Origin: JBEVJC01 sp040510375
GTDB lineage: Bacteria; Bacteroidota; Bacteroidia; Chitinophagales; Chitinophagaceae
Direction of reading: 5' to 3'
DNA: 64,000 bases
Assembly: GCA_040510375.1 (NCBI GenBank)
Contig: JBEVJC010000008.1
Location: 124,001 to 188,000, forward strand
Shown: positions 54,450 to 63,030 of the stretch, one piece after another
Numbering within the stretch: position 1 is the first letter of the stretch
Layout: each line of letters begins with the position of its first letter
Translations under genes and position numbers: made by a program
The notes under the pieces: model-generated
Database searches by the model: none
Seen by the model: only the letters and a program-made list of their open reading frames with translations
Told to the model about the DNA's origin: nothing

Positions 54450-56072
54450 TTATTTGGCATAGATTTCAATTAGCCCCTGGGTATCTCCCCTGCGTGGCGC
54501 AGCAAATGAATCAATTTTCTGGTAATGCAGTTGAAGAGAATCGCGAACCCTGAATGGATAAAAATTATTGAGGTTGGGAATATATTCGAAGAGCACCAGA
54601 TCGTAGTATTTATCAGAAATACGTTTTTCATACTTTTCTGCCTGTTTATTGAACATGGCAACTCCCAGATGGTACCATAACGGGACTTCAGGTCCCTTCT
54701 CCAGGTTAAAAGGAACTTCTTTTGCAAGTGGTGTCAGTTCGCTCATATTCAGCACACGGAGTTCCGGCTTGTTTGTTAAAATTGGATTTTTTAACAACCG
54801 GTGAATTCCCTCGACCGTGTTTTTCGGCATATAAATCCTGTCGAATGACTCTAGCCCGGAATAAGTCCAGTCCGCATCTGTTACTTCAGGCGCTTCATGG
54901 CTGATCATATAAGTCTGGCGGTTAACTACATTTTCCCCAGAGCCAGCTGATGCAACAGCAGGTGGCAATGCCCGCTCTGCAATCCGGGAGATGTATTTCC
55001 AGAATATTCCGCTCCACCAGAGCAGTAGACCGGCCAGTGTAACAACAAGTGGCCGCAGCCGGGTGTAATCAATTTTGAGAAACCAGGCGAGCATCGAAAG
55101 GATGAATGCAAAAGCAAAACTGTGATAAAATATATTATTGTCAGGTGGTGTGTAACTGGTCACCTGCAATATTGCGGCCTCGGCAAGAATCCCCAGCGTA
55201 AGCAGCAGGAACACTGCTTTCCGGCGATCAGCAAGCAATTGCTTCCAGTGGCCGAACCAGGCGATTGATAGCAGTACAATGATCAGGAGATAGAATTTGA
55301 TCCATTGCGAATAAAGGAAAAAGTCGTTAAGAATTTCAAAGAGGGAAAACCTGGAATTATGTGGTGGCTGGCCGTGGTTGAACCAGTAACCGAAACTGAA
55401 ACCTGTCAGTGGAGCGATCATGGCGATTCCGATCAGTGCCAGGCTTCCGGTGAACTGTAACAAGCCCTTCCAGTTCTTTCCTGCAAAACTGAAGTAAACC
55501 ATCAGGCTAAGGCAAAGTAGTATTGCCAGTGCACCGCTGTCCTGTTTCGTCAGGAATGAACAGATGGCAAAAAATGCGGAAACCGGTAACCAGTACCACC
55601 TCCTTGGCATACCAAACATATATTTTAACAGGAAGGCCAGTGCGATCATTTCAAAAACAATCACTGTGTGATTGTACCAGGGCCAGAAATTGAAGAAGGA
55701 GAAAGAGATACAGTAAAGAACGACCGACAGGAAACGCACGCCCGGATTGACTTCCAGGCTCTTCAGGATACTGCGGAATGCCAGTCCCGAAAGAATATTG
55801 ATCAGGACCTGGGCTTTCACCAGTGTGATCATTTGTGCGCCAAAGATTTTGAAGAACAGGCCCGGGATAACCCAATACATTCCACCGAGCGGAAGACCAA
55901 AATCCCTGAAGGGGATCTCGCCCCTGCTCATACGGTAGGCTCCCTCCCATGACAGGAAAATATTGACCCGATAGGGAAAACTCATAAAAAGCGGAACACA
56001 GGCAAGCCCGACAATAAGCAGTATTTCACCAAGAGTTAAATAGTTCTTTTTCAGGCCGTTCCTTAAATCCAT
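54450..56072 (-). CDS. Polytopic GT-C-like membrane protein, candidate glycosyltransferase
   Basis: The 540-residue protein has about ten membrane helices in its first 365 residues and a soluble periplasmic C-terminal domain. Its first loop, SWEGAYRMSRGEIPFRDFG followed by PLGGMYW, matches the pattern of lipid-linked-sugar transferases of the PMT/ArnT type, where acidic residues sit in the first extracytoplasmic loop. It shares a 99-base divergent promoter region with the arabinose-precursor operon. By context it is a candidate for the transferase that uses polyprenyl-phosphoryl-arabinose; this is inference. Confidence 0.7.
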   Translation of the reverse strand: MDLRNGLKKNYLTLGEILLIVGLACVPLFMSFPYRVNIFLSWEGAYRMSRGEIPFRDFGLPLGGMYWVIPGLFFKIFGAQMITLVKAQVLINILSGLAFRSILKSLEVNPGVRFLSVVLYCISFSFFNFWPWYNHTVIVFEMIALAFLLKYMFGMPRRWYWLPVSAFFAICSFLTKQDSGALAILLCLSLMVYFSFAGKNWKGLLQFTGSLALIGIAMIAPLTGFSFGYWFNHGQPPHNSRFSLFEILNDFFLYSQWIKFYLLIIVLLSIAWFGHWKQLLADRRKAVFLLLTLGILAEAAILQVTSYTPPDNNIFYHSFAFAFILSMLAWFLKIDYTRLRPLVVTLAGLLLWWSGIFWKYISRIAERALPPAVASAGSGENVVNRQTYMISHEAPEVTDADWTYSGLESFDRIYMPKNTVEGIHRLLKNPILTNKPELRVLNMSELTPLAKEVPFNLEKGPEVPLWYHLGVAMFNKQAEKYEKRISDKYYDLVLFEYIPNLNNFYPFRVRDSLQLHYQKIDSFAAPRRGDTQGLIEIYAK

Positions 56073-56119
56073 TAATTCGTCGTTTTAAGGTAAACATAAA
56101 AAAATGTTGCTAACAAAAG

Positions 56120-56131
56120 CACTATATAGTG
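56120..56131. promoter_or_regulatory. 12-bp palindrome in the divergent promoter region
   Basis: CACTATATAGTG is a perfect palindrome midway between the GT-C-like gene and the four-gene operon. It could be an operator. Palindromes of this length also arise by chance. Confidence 0.25.
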
Positions 56132-56171
56132 TGCGGTTTATGTTGTACTTTGGCTCCCAATTCATTATAAA

Positions 56172-57056
56172 GTGGAGTATATCAAGTTATTAAGACCAAA
56201 AGACTGGGCTAAGAATTTCTTTCTTTTTATTCCCCTGTTTTTTGCCGGCGACATTTTTGACACCGAAAAACTCATCAACCTGTTTTTCGGGTTCCTGGCA
56301 TTTTCCGCCGTTGCCAGCAGTATTTATATCCTGAACGATTATCGCGATATTGAAGACGACCGTAAACACCCCAGTAAATGTAAACGTCCACTTGCCAGCG
56401 GAGCAGTAACCAGGCCAGCTGCCCTTGTTCTGGCTGCCACCCTGATCATACTTGGTTTTGGTGCTGCATGGCTGATCCGCGATAAATTCATGTTTGTACT
56501 CGCCATTTATTTTGTTATAAACTTCGCTTATTCATTCGGCCTGAAAAATGTATCTGTGCTCGATATAATCATATTGGCCACTGGTTTTGTGTTGAGGGTA
56601 AAGGCAGGGTCTGTCATTTCATATACATCGCTTTCGGAGTGGATTATAATTATGGTCTTCCTGCTTGCACTGTTTATGGCAATTGGTAAACGACGGGATG
56701 ATGTAATCCTCAAGATCAGTTCAGGTGTGGATATGCGCAAGTCGATCAAGGGTTATAATCTTGAACTTCTGAACACCCTGCTGGCGCTGATCTGTGCAAT
56801 TATTATAGTCGCATACCTCATGTATACGGTAGCACCGGAGACTATGTCAAGGCTCGGTACCAACCGCCTCTATTACACCTGCCTCTTTGTAATTGCCGGA
56901 ATAATGCGATATTTACAAATCATCTTTGTGCTGGCCGACTCCGGCTCACCTACAAAAATCCTTTATAAAGACCGCTTCATTCAGATTGTTTTACTACTGT
57001 GGATCGCAAGTTTCATAACAATTATTTACGTGAAAGACATAACACTCTTTAAATGA
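56172..57056 (+). CDS. UbiA-family polyprenyl-phosphate phosphoribosyltransferase (DPPR synthase-like)
   Basis: The mycobacterial homologue (Rv3806c) joins phosphoribose from PRPP to decaprenyl phosphate. The 294-residue protein has about nine membrane helices. The first acidic motif is NDYRDIEDDRKHPSKCKRPLASG, characteristic of this branch, and a second basic-acidic loop is GKRRDDV. The opening YIKLLRPKDWAKNFFLF is typical of the branch. Translation starts with GTG at 56172. Its last bases overlap the start of the DprE1-like gene (ATGA), which supports the pathway assignment. Confidence 0.87.
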   Translation: MEYIKLLRPKDWAKNFFLFIPLFFAGDIFDTEKLINLFFGFLAFSAVASSIYILNDYRDIEDDRKHPSKCKRPLASGAVTRPAALVLAATLIILGFGAAWLIRDKFMFVLAIYFVINFAYSFGLKNVSVLDIIILATGFVLRVKAGSVISYTSLSEWIIIMVFLLALFMAIGKRRDDVILKISSGVDMRKSIKGYNLELLNTLLALICAIIIVAYLMYTVAPETMSRLGTNRLYYTCLFVIAGIMRYLQIIFVLADSGSPTKILYKDRFIQIVLLLWIASFITIIYVKDITLFK

Positions 57057-58390
57057 TCAGGAAATCAATTGCCAACTGGGGAAACTATCCCGTGATGGTG
57101 AGTAATGAAACGGTTTTTTCATCCACTGATGAGGCAAAAAAATATATAAGTGAAGGTATTGGCTTCATTCCACGCGGTAATGGGCGTTGTTACGGTGATG
57201 CATCACTTGCCCCCAATACCCTGTTGACACTTAAATTTGACAAGATTCTTGCTTTTGATAAGATAAATGGAATATTTGAATGCCAGTCGGGCCTGACCCT
57301 CGACCGCATCCTTGAAGTGATCGTTCCCAAAGGCTGGTTCCTTCCCGTAACACCCGGTACCAAATTCATTACAGTTGGTGGTGCTGTAGCAAGCGATGTC
57401 CATGGCAAGAACCATCATGTCGATGGTTCGTTCTCTTCGCATGTAATTGAGATGAATATACTGACCGGCCAGGATCAGCTGGTAACCTGTTCACCCCGTA
57501 TCAATACCGATCTGTTCCGCGCCACCTGCGGTGGTATGGGGCTGACCGGCCTGATCACTACGGTCAGGTTCAAACTTAAAAAAATTGAAAGCTCCTATAT
57601 CCGGCAAAAACAAATCAAGGCTTCCAATCTTGAGGAGCTCCTCAGTCATTTTGAAAAATATAAGGACTACACTTACTCCATGGCCTGGATCGACTGCCTG
57701 AAAAAGGGAAAAGGATTTGGAAGGAGCATACTTATCGTGGGTGAACATGCCAGGGTTGATGAACTGGACGATGTAAAAAGAAAAAACCCGTTGAAACTGC
57801 CCAATAAAAAGAAAATAAACTTTCCATTCAATCTTCCGTCATGGGTACTAAATCCGGTTACGGTAAAAATGTTCAATTTCCTGTATTACGGAAAGAATTT
57901 CAAAAAAGAGATAAATAATATTGTTCCCTACGAACCATTCTTTTATCCGCTTGATGTTATTCATCACTGGAACAGGGGTTACGGGAAAAAAGGATTTGTG
58001 CAATACCAGTTTGTCCTGCCACTGGAGAGTAAACAGGGATTGATTGAAATCCTTAAAAAGATCAGCGACCGGGGTATGGGTTCCTTCCTTGCCGTGCTGA
58101 AAGTTTTTGGAAAACAGGATGATCTCATTTCCTTTCCGATGGAAGGATTTACACTCGCACTTGATTTTCCGGTCCGGGAAAACCTGTTCCCGTTCCTTGA
58201 TGAGCTTGACCAGATAGTGCTTGCCTATGGTGGCCGCCTGTACATGTCGAAAGATGCCCGGATGCAACCGGCTACCTTGTTATCGGGTTACAGCAGATTA
58301 CCGGAATTCATCAGCATCGTTAAAAAATACGATCCGGAAAACAGGATCCATTCTAAACAATCGGACCGCTTATTTCTAACAAAGCCTTAA
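57053..58390 (+). CDS. DprE1-like FAD-dependent polyprenylphosphoryl-ribose oxidase
   Basis: DprE1 oxidises the 2'-hydroxyl of polyprenylphosphoryl-ribose, the first half of epimerisation to arabinose. The 445-residue protein has the VAO-type FAD domain: IPRGNGRCYGDASL, VTPGTKFITVGGAVASDVHGKNHH and CGGMGLTGLIT. The C-terminal part has GFTLALDFP and GGRLYMSKDAR. Lys400 matches the catalytic Lys418 of the M. tuberculosis enzyme. Ala369 falls exactly 31 residues before it, where that enzyme has Cys387. It overlaps the UbiA gene and lies nine bases before the DprE2-like gene. Confidence 0.9.
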   Translation: MIRKSIANWGNYPVMVSNETVFSSTDEAKKYISEGIGFIPRGNGRCYGDASLAPNTLLTLKFDKILAFDKINGIFECQSGLTLDRILEVIVPKGWFLPVTPGTKFITVGGAVASDVHGKNHHVDGSFSSHVIEMNILTGQDQLVTCSPRINTDLFRATCGGMGLTGLITTVRFKLKKIESSYIRQKQIKASNLEELLSHFEKYKDYTYSMAWIDCLKKGKGFGRSILIVGEHARVDELDDVKRKNPLKLPNKKKINFPFNLPSWVLNPVTVKMFNFLYYGKNFKKEINNIVPYEPFFYPLDVIHHWNRGYGKKGFVQYQFVLPLESKQGLIEILKKISDRGMGSFLAVLKVFGKQDDLISFPMEGFTLALDFPVRENLFPFLDELDQIVLAYGGRLYMSKDARMQPATLLSGYSRLPEFISIVKKYDPENRIHSKQSDRLFLTKP

Positions 58391-58399
58391 GTATTACAT

Positions 58400-59131
58400 A
58401 TGCAGACTGTCCTGATCCTGGGCGCCACTTCAGACATCGGATTCGCCATCGCTAAAAAATTTGCCTCAGCCGGTTATGCTGTACAGCTTGCTGGTCGCCG
58501 GACTGACCAGCTCGAAAGCCTGAAATCTGATCTTGAAATCCGATATGAAATACCAGTTGGTATTTACAGGTTTGATGTGGCAGATTCCGCATCACATGAT
58601 TTATTCTATCGGTCGCTTCCTGTAAGGCCTGATATTACCGTCTGTGTGGTAGGTTATATGAGTGACAATGAGATTGTGATTAAAGACGCTGCTGAAACCG
58701 AAAAAACAATCATCACCAATTTCAGCGGCCCCGTATCTATCCTGAATATAATTGCAGCAGATTATGCTTCACATAAAAGCGGAACTATTGTGGGAATAAG
58801 TTCGGTGGCTGGTCTCCGGGGCAGACAGAGTAATTACATTTATGGAAGTGCAAAGGCTGGATTCACTGCGTACCTGAGTGGATTGCGAAATCGCATGTAT
58901 GCTGAAAAAGTTCATGTGGTAACCGTATTACCCGGTTTCGTTAATACAAAAATGACAGCACACCTGTCTCTTCCAAAACTACTAACCGCCCAGCCAGATG
59001 AAGTGGGTACAGCCGTTTACAAAGCAGTTATTAATAAAAAGAACAGCATCTACGTAAAATGGTTCTGGCGCTGGATCATGGTTATCATCACATCCATTCC
59101 TGAATCCATGTTCAAAAAGAAAAAATTGTGA
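58400..59131 (+). CDS. DprE2-like short-chain dehydrogenase
   Basis: DprE2 reduces the 2'-keto intermediate to polyprenylphosphoryl-arabinose with a nicotinamide cofactor. The 243-residue SDR has the nucleotide motif GATSDIGFAIA, the SSVAG strand, and the catalytic tyrosine and lysine in YIYGSAKAGF. A C-terminal hydrophobic segment (WFWRWIMVIITSIP) and basic tail suggest membrane association, as seen in this subgroup. SDRs are a large family, so the assignment rests on the preceding DprE1-like gene. Its stop overlaps the GTG start of the next gene. Confidence 0.85.
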   Translation: MQTVLILGATSDIGFAIAKKFASAGYAVQLAGRRTDQLESLKSDLEIRYEIPVGIYRFDVADSASHDLFYRSLPVRPDITVCVVGYMSDNEIVIKDAAETEKTIITNFSGPVSILNIIAADYASHKSGTIVGISSVAGLRGRQSNYIYGSAKAGFTAYLSGLRNRMYAEKVHVVTVLPGFVNTKMTAHLSLPKLLTAQPDEVGTAVYKAVINKKNSIYVKWFWRWIMVIITSIPESMFKKKKL

Positions 59132-59721
59132 ACAGGAGTATTGCTTTCTTCGACTTTGATGGTACAATTACCAGGAAGGATACAATGTTAGAGCTGATCC
59201 GATTTCATTGCGGCACCCTGAAATTTTATACCGGGTTTATTGTTCTTGCACCATACCTCCTGATGATGAAGGCCGGACTGGTCACTAACCAGTTTGCCAA
59301 GGAAAAAATGCTGGCTTATTTTTTTGGCGGGATGACACTTGACGTATTTAATGATGTCTGCCATCAGTTTTCTAAAACAATTATTCCGACTCTCATCAGG
59401 CCCCTGGCCCTTGACAAAATAAGAGAACTCCAGGAGACAGGAACAGAAGTGGTGCTGGTGTCGGCCTCTGCTGAAAACTGGTTAAGGGACTGGTGTGTAA
59501 CCATGAATATTACGCTTCTTGCAACTATCCTGGAAGTGAAGGATGGAAAAATAACAGGTAATCTTGTTGGCCTGAATTGCCATGGAAAGGAAAAAGTAGT
59601 CAGGATACAACAACGGTACGATCTGAAGGATTATACAGATATCAGTTGTTTCGGTGATACAGGTGGTGATAAACCCATGCTTGCACTTGCGCAGCATTCA
59701 TATTATAAGCCATTCCGGTAA
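59128..59721 (+). CDS. HAD-IB family phosphatase, probable polyprenyl-phosphoribose 5-phosphatase
   Basis: The 197-residue protein is a phosphoserine-phosphatase-like HAD enzyme. Motif I is FFDFDGTITRKD with the nucleophilic Asp, motif II is VLVSASAENWL, and motif IV is FGDTGGDKPML. A small helical cap contains two hydrophobic stretches. It starts with GTG at 59128, overlapping the previous stop. In the arabinose pathway the step between the UbiA-type enzyme and DprE1 needs a phosphatase; this gene is in the right place for it (inference). Confidence 0.85.
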   Translation: MNRSIAFFDFDGTITRKDTMLELIRFHCGTLKFYTGFIVLAPYLLMMKAGLVTNQFAKEKMLAYFFGGMTLDVFNDVCHQFSKTIIPTLIRPLALDKIRELQETGTEVVLVSASAENWLRDWCVTMNITLLATILEVKDGKITGNLVGLNCHGKEKVVRIQQRYDLKDYTDISCFGDTGGDKPMLALAQHSYYKPFR

Positions 59722-59765
59722 TAAATCTCCCTCTTCAAAAACCCGGGTTTTATAATCGAGGATAG

Positions 59766-62285
59766 TTAATTGCGGATCAGCTTACAGGATACTGTTGTGT
59801 TAATGTCAACCTCCACTTCCACAAGATAAGTTCCTGGCGGTAAGCCGGCAATATCAAGTTGTTTAACAATAATCCCCTGCGTTCGCATAAATGTTTCGCT
59901 GTAGACGATCTTACCCGTAAGGTCAATAATCCGCAGAGGGCAACGGTGGGAAATTGTCTGTCCCGAAATCTGCAGGTTAACAGTATTACTTCCCGAAGAA
60001 GGATTGGGGAATACCACAACTGTTGATCTGTTGCTGAGTTGTCGTACGGTTATCCTGACAGTATCTTTTCCCTTTGCTCCTATATTATCTGTCACCTCAA
60101 ATTCAAAATCATATTCGCCTTCTTCCAGTCCCCGCAGTTCTGTATTAAAAGAATCATCATTGACAAGTGTCGAGTGGGAAGGACCACTGATCTGTTTCCA
60201 TTTTTGTGAAACGATCCATCCATCGGGGTCAATGCCGGTTCCCGTCAGTACGGTTATATGCGGAAGCATAATCATTTCCTTTTCGCTCCAGGCAAATGCG
60301 ACAGGTGGTTCATTCGGTTTACTGTTAACCGTGACTTTGACGATTGCCGAACCTGTTGCACCATCATTGTCCCGGACTTCAAGCCGGAACTGGTAGATAC
60401 CCTGTACCAGACCGGTCACCACGGTTTGTCCCCCACCGAGACTGGAGATGAAAAATGAATCGGGACCAGAAATCTTCACCCAGTTGGAACTCACCACTAC
60501 CCCATCTTCATCTGTTCCACTGCTGGTCAGGATAACGCTGTTTTCGGGCAGTGTTATAAACAGATCATTCCCTGTGATAGCAACAGGAGGTTTGTTTGGT
60601 GCGGGGCTTACGGTGACTGATACAGTGTCTGCACCTGTTGCCCCATTATTATCACGAACCTCGAGCCTGAATTTGTAAAATCCTTCTACCAGGCCCGTAA
60701 CATCTGTCTTTATCAGGGTTGGTTTCGTTATATTAAATTGTCCGGGACCAGCAATCTTAGTCCACCTGTACGAAGAAATTACACCGTCCGCGTCACTGCC
60801 GCTTCCGCTGAGGGTGGCGACACTAACAGGTAAGGTTATAACCTGGTCATTGCCCGCAAATACAGACGGGGGGCTGTTTTGAGAAGGTCTGGATGCCAGT
60901 ACCGTTATCACAATATCGTCATCATCCTTTGCACCGGAATCATCCCATACTTCAAGCCGGAACTTATATTCTCCGGCCACAATGCCTGTAATATCAGTGC
61001 TTGCTTTATCCGGGCTGATGATCTGGTACTCCTTCGGCCCGGAGATCCAGGTCCAACGGTATCGATCAATACTGCCGTCCTCATCTTTACCGGTCCCGTT
61101 TAGTTTCAGTGCATCACCGGCATTGATTTGCTGGTCTTCCCCCGCATTGGCAACAGGTAGTTTGTTTGGCGGCGGAGGTGGAGGCGGCGGAGGTGGAGGC
61201 GGCGGCGGAGGTGGTTGTGTTGGTGGTACTGATGAAGCCGGGTAAACTGTTACCCGTACAGTATCTGCGTCCCGGGCACCTGAGTTATCTGTAACCAGGT
61301 AACGGAACAGGTAGCTTCCTTCAGAAAGATTGGTGACCATTGTCTGGCCTGCATTTGTATTCGCAATATTGAATTGCTCAGGACCTGAAATCCGGGACCA
61401 GGACTGCGCAGCAACAACGCCATCTTCGTCAGTGGCGGTGCCGGTCAGCTGTACATTTTTTGTAGGAAGCGTTATCGACTGGTCGTTACCTGCAAATGCA
61501 ACAGGTGGTTTATTCGGGGTAAAAACAGGATCACGTACCTGTTTGAGCATCCACTGATAAATATTCTCACCATTCTCTGTATAACCTGGATCATACCAGG
61601 TGTTCCAGCAACAATGACCTCCATTGTATCGCGTGTATTTTGCCGAACCAGGTACAACAGTATTCATTACATCCCTGATCCGGCTCATCTGGCGGTTATC
61701 CTGAGTTCCTTCAAATCCCCACCATTTGCCTCCACCAAGTGCATAAACGGCAAAATTAATAACCGGACTGGCGGGTGGTGGGGCCGACATAATTACCATT
61801 GATACCGGTCGCAACGCATATTGTGCGGATTTGGTTACGTAGCTGTCCCATGAACAGCCTCCCATCGATAATCCGGTAAGGGAAATGCGGTTGGGGTTGA
61901 CACGCCATGTTTTTTCGATGGCATCAATCTGTTTGTCCAGTGCTGCTGCTGTGGGCCAGGCTGCGGGCGGCTGCATCGAGATTACTATGGGTTTTTCGAG
62001 AATGCCATTGACCATGAACTGCATATTGTGACCCTGCTGCACAAACTGGCTGGGACCATAGGCCAGAAGTTTTTCAATATCATCTCCCACCTCACCGATA
62101 CCTGGTAGAAAAATGATTACCGGGTAACGGAGATTACCGGAATTATAGTCATCCGGAAGATGCACGTATGCATTCCAGCCATTGATCCTGGTTTCAAACT
62201 GTTGCGCATCCAACCTGTTTATCGAAACCAATAACAGGAAGGATGCTAAGAGCCATATCCGGTAAGCATAATTTTGCGCTGCCAT
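59766..62285 (-). CDS. Secreted alpha/beta-hydrolase esterase with five PKD domains and T9SS sorting domain
   Basis: The 839-residue protein has a signal peptide (ending INRLDA) and the same esterase domain as 51953-54220. The nucleophile is in LTGLSMGGCSWD (Ser140), the acid is probably in GTQDNRQ (Asp196) and the histidine is in NGGHCCWNTW (His224). PKD-type repeats begin near residues 258, 376, 472, 568 and 662, each with PP-V-A-x-A-G-x-D at the start and DGxIxSYRW-like cores. A run of 16 prolines separates the first and second. The T9SS domain starts VVFPNPSSGSNTVNLQI. Its polymer substrate is unknown. Confidence 0.92.
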   Translation of the reverse strand: MAAQNYAYRIWLLASFLLLVSINRLDAQQFETRINGWNAYVHLPDDYNSGNLRYPVIIFLPGIGEVGDDIEKLLAYGPSQFVQQGHNMQFMVNGILEKPIVISMQPPAAWPTAAALDKQIDAIEKTWRVNPNRISLTGLSMGGCSWDSYVTKSAQYALRPVSMVIMSAPPPASPVINFAVYALGGGKWWGFEGTQDNRQMSRIRDVMNTVVPGSAKYTRYNGGHCCWNTWYDPGYTENGENIYQWMLKQVRDPVFTPNKPPVAFAGNDQSITLPTKNVQLTGTATDEDGVVAAQSWSRISGPEQFNIANTNAGQTMVTNLSEGSYLFRYLVTDNSGARDADTVRVTVYPASSVPPTQPPPPPPPPPPPPPPPPNKLPVANAGEDQQINAGDALKLNGTGKDEDGSIDRYRWTWISGPKEYQIISPDKASTDITGIVAGEYKFRLEVWDDSGAKDDDDIVITVLASRPSQNSPPSVFAGNDQVITLPVSVATLSGSGSDADGVISSYRWTKIAGPGQFNITKPTLIKTDVTGLVEGFYKFRLEVRDNNGATGADTVSVTVSPAPNKPPVAITGNDLFITLPENSVILTSSGTDEDGVVVSSNWVKISGPDSFFISSLGGGQTVVTGLVQGIYQFRLEVRDNDGATGSAIVKVTVNSKPNEPPVAFAWSEKEMIMLPHITVLTGTGIDPDGWIVSQKWKQISGPSHSTLVNDDSFNTELRGLEEGEYDFEFEVTDNIGAKGKDTVRITVRQLSNRSTVVVFPNPSSGSNTVNLQISGQTISHRCPLRIIDLTGKIVYSETFMRTQGIIVKQLDIAGLPPGTYLVEVEVDINTTVSCKLIRN
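61167..61214. repeat. Triplet microsatellite encoding 16 prolines
   Basis: Sixteen consecutive NGG triplets on the plus strand read as CCN proline codons in the esterase gene on the minus strand. Length changes in threes would alter the linker without a frameshift. Confidence 0.9.
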
Positions 62286-63030
62286 AGAAGCTTTCGCTTT
62301 GATAGTTCATTTTGCCCATAGAACACATGTATCCACTTCAGGGCAAATTCAATAAGTCCATTAAATAATTAAATCCAGTAGGCAAGTAATCCGGATTAGA
62401 ACATCACTGCCGATGCCGCAACCGGTTGGAATTAACAGTTTAAAAGGGAGGGGGAAGAAGGTCGGTTCATGGTATTGGACAAATCAACAGAATTGTCGTG
62501 TCAACTGATGTAAATCTGTATAAGCATTATAAAAGAGTACTTATTCAAGGGATTATGCTTAAAATTCATCTTTCAGGTATTAGTTTTTAACAAAAACTAT
62601 ACCGCAAACACAGGACGCGAATATATCGGATTTGCTGTTTGATTTGTGCCAGGTTTGTTAAAGACTTATTCACAGTATTCTGTGAATGATCTGGAAAAAT
62701 CCAAAAACAATGTCCAAACATTGTCATTGGAATTGTAAAGCGGTAATTCGAAATAAGTAGTTTTATTTAATAATTGTTTAAGACACAATTTGTTAGGCGG
62801 GGGAAATCAGGGAAGAATCAGAACCTTTTTTTTTGAGGTTTCTACAAGATTTTCTTTAAAAGTTAAAAAGTTTCAATATTTTTAAACTCGCTTTCTCCCC
62901 TTTTACTCCCCATATCCTTACAAAGACATTTAATCTAACCCCACGTAATTCCACCACTTAGCGGAAATCCAAGGCCTGTTTACCTATACGGATTCTAAAC
63001 ATAACTTCTGCCAGTCAAAAATTTTCTTCA
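62286..63030. other. Long A+T-rich divergent intergenic region
   Basis: The 745 bases between the leftward esterase and the rightward repetitive protein contain no credible gene. Two short inverted repeats are visible: ACAATG/CATTGT at 62707-62724 and AATTGT/ACAATT at 62772-62790. T-rich and A-rich runs lie at 62828-62885. The length suggests regulatory content for both surface-protein genes. Confidence 0.5.

Noticed and set aside
59738..59751. Palindrome AAAACCCGGGTTTT between convergent genes as a terminator
   Set aside because: There is no loop and only four T after the stem; it is too weak to call, though it sits where a terminator would be expected.
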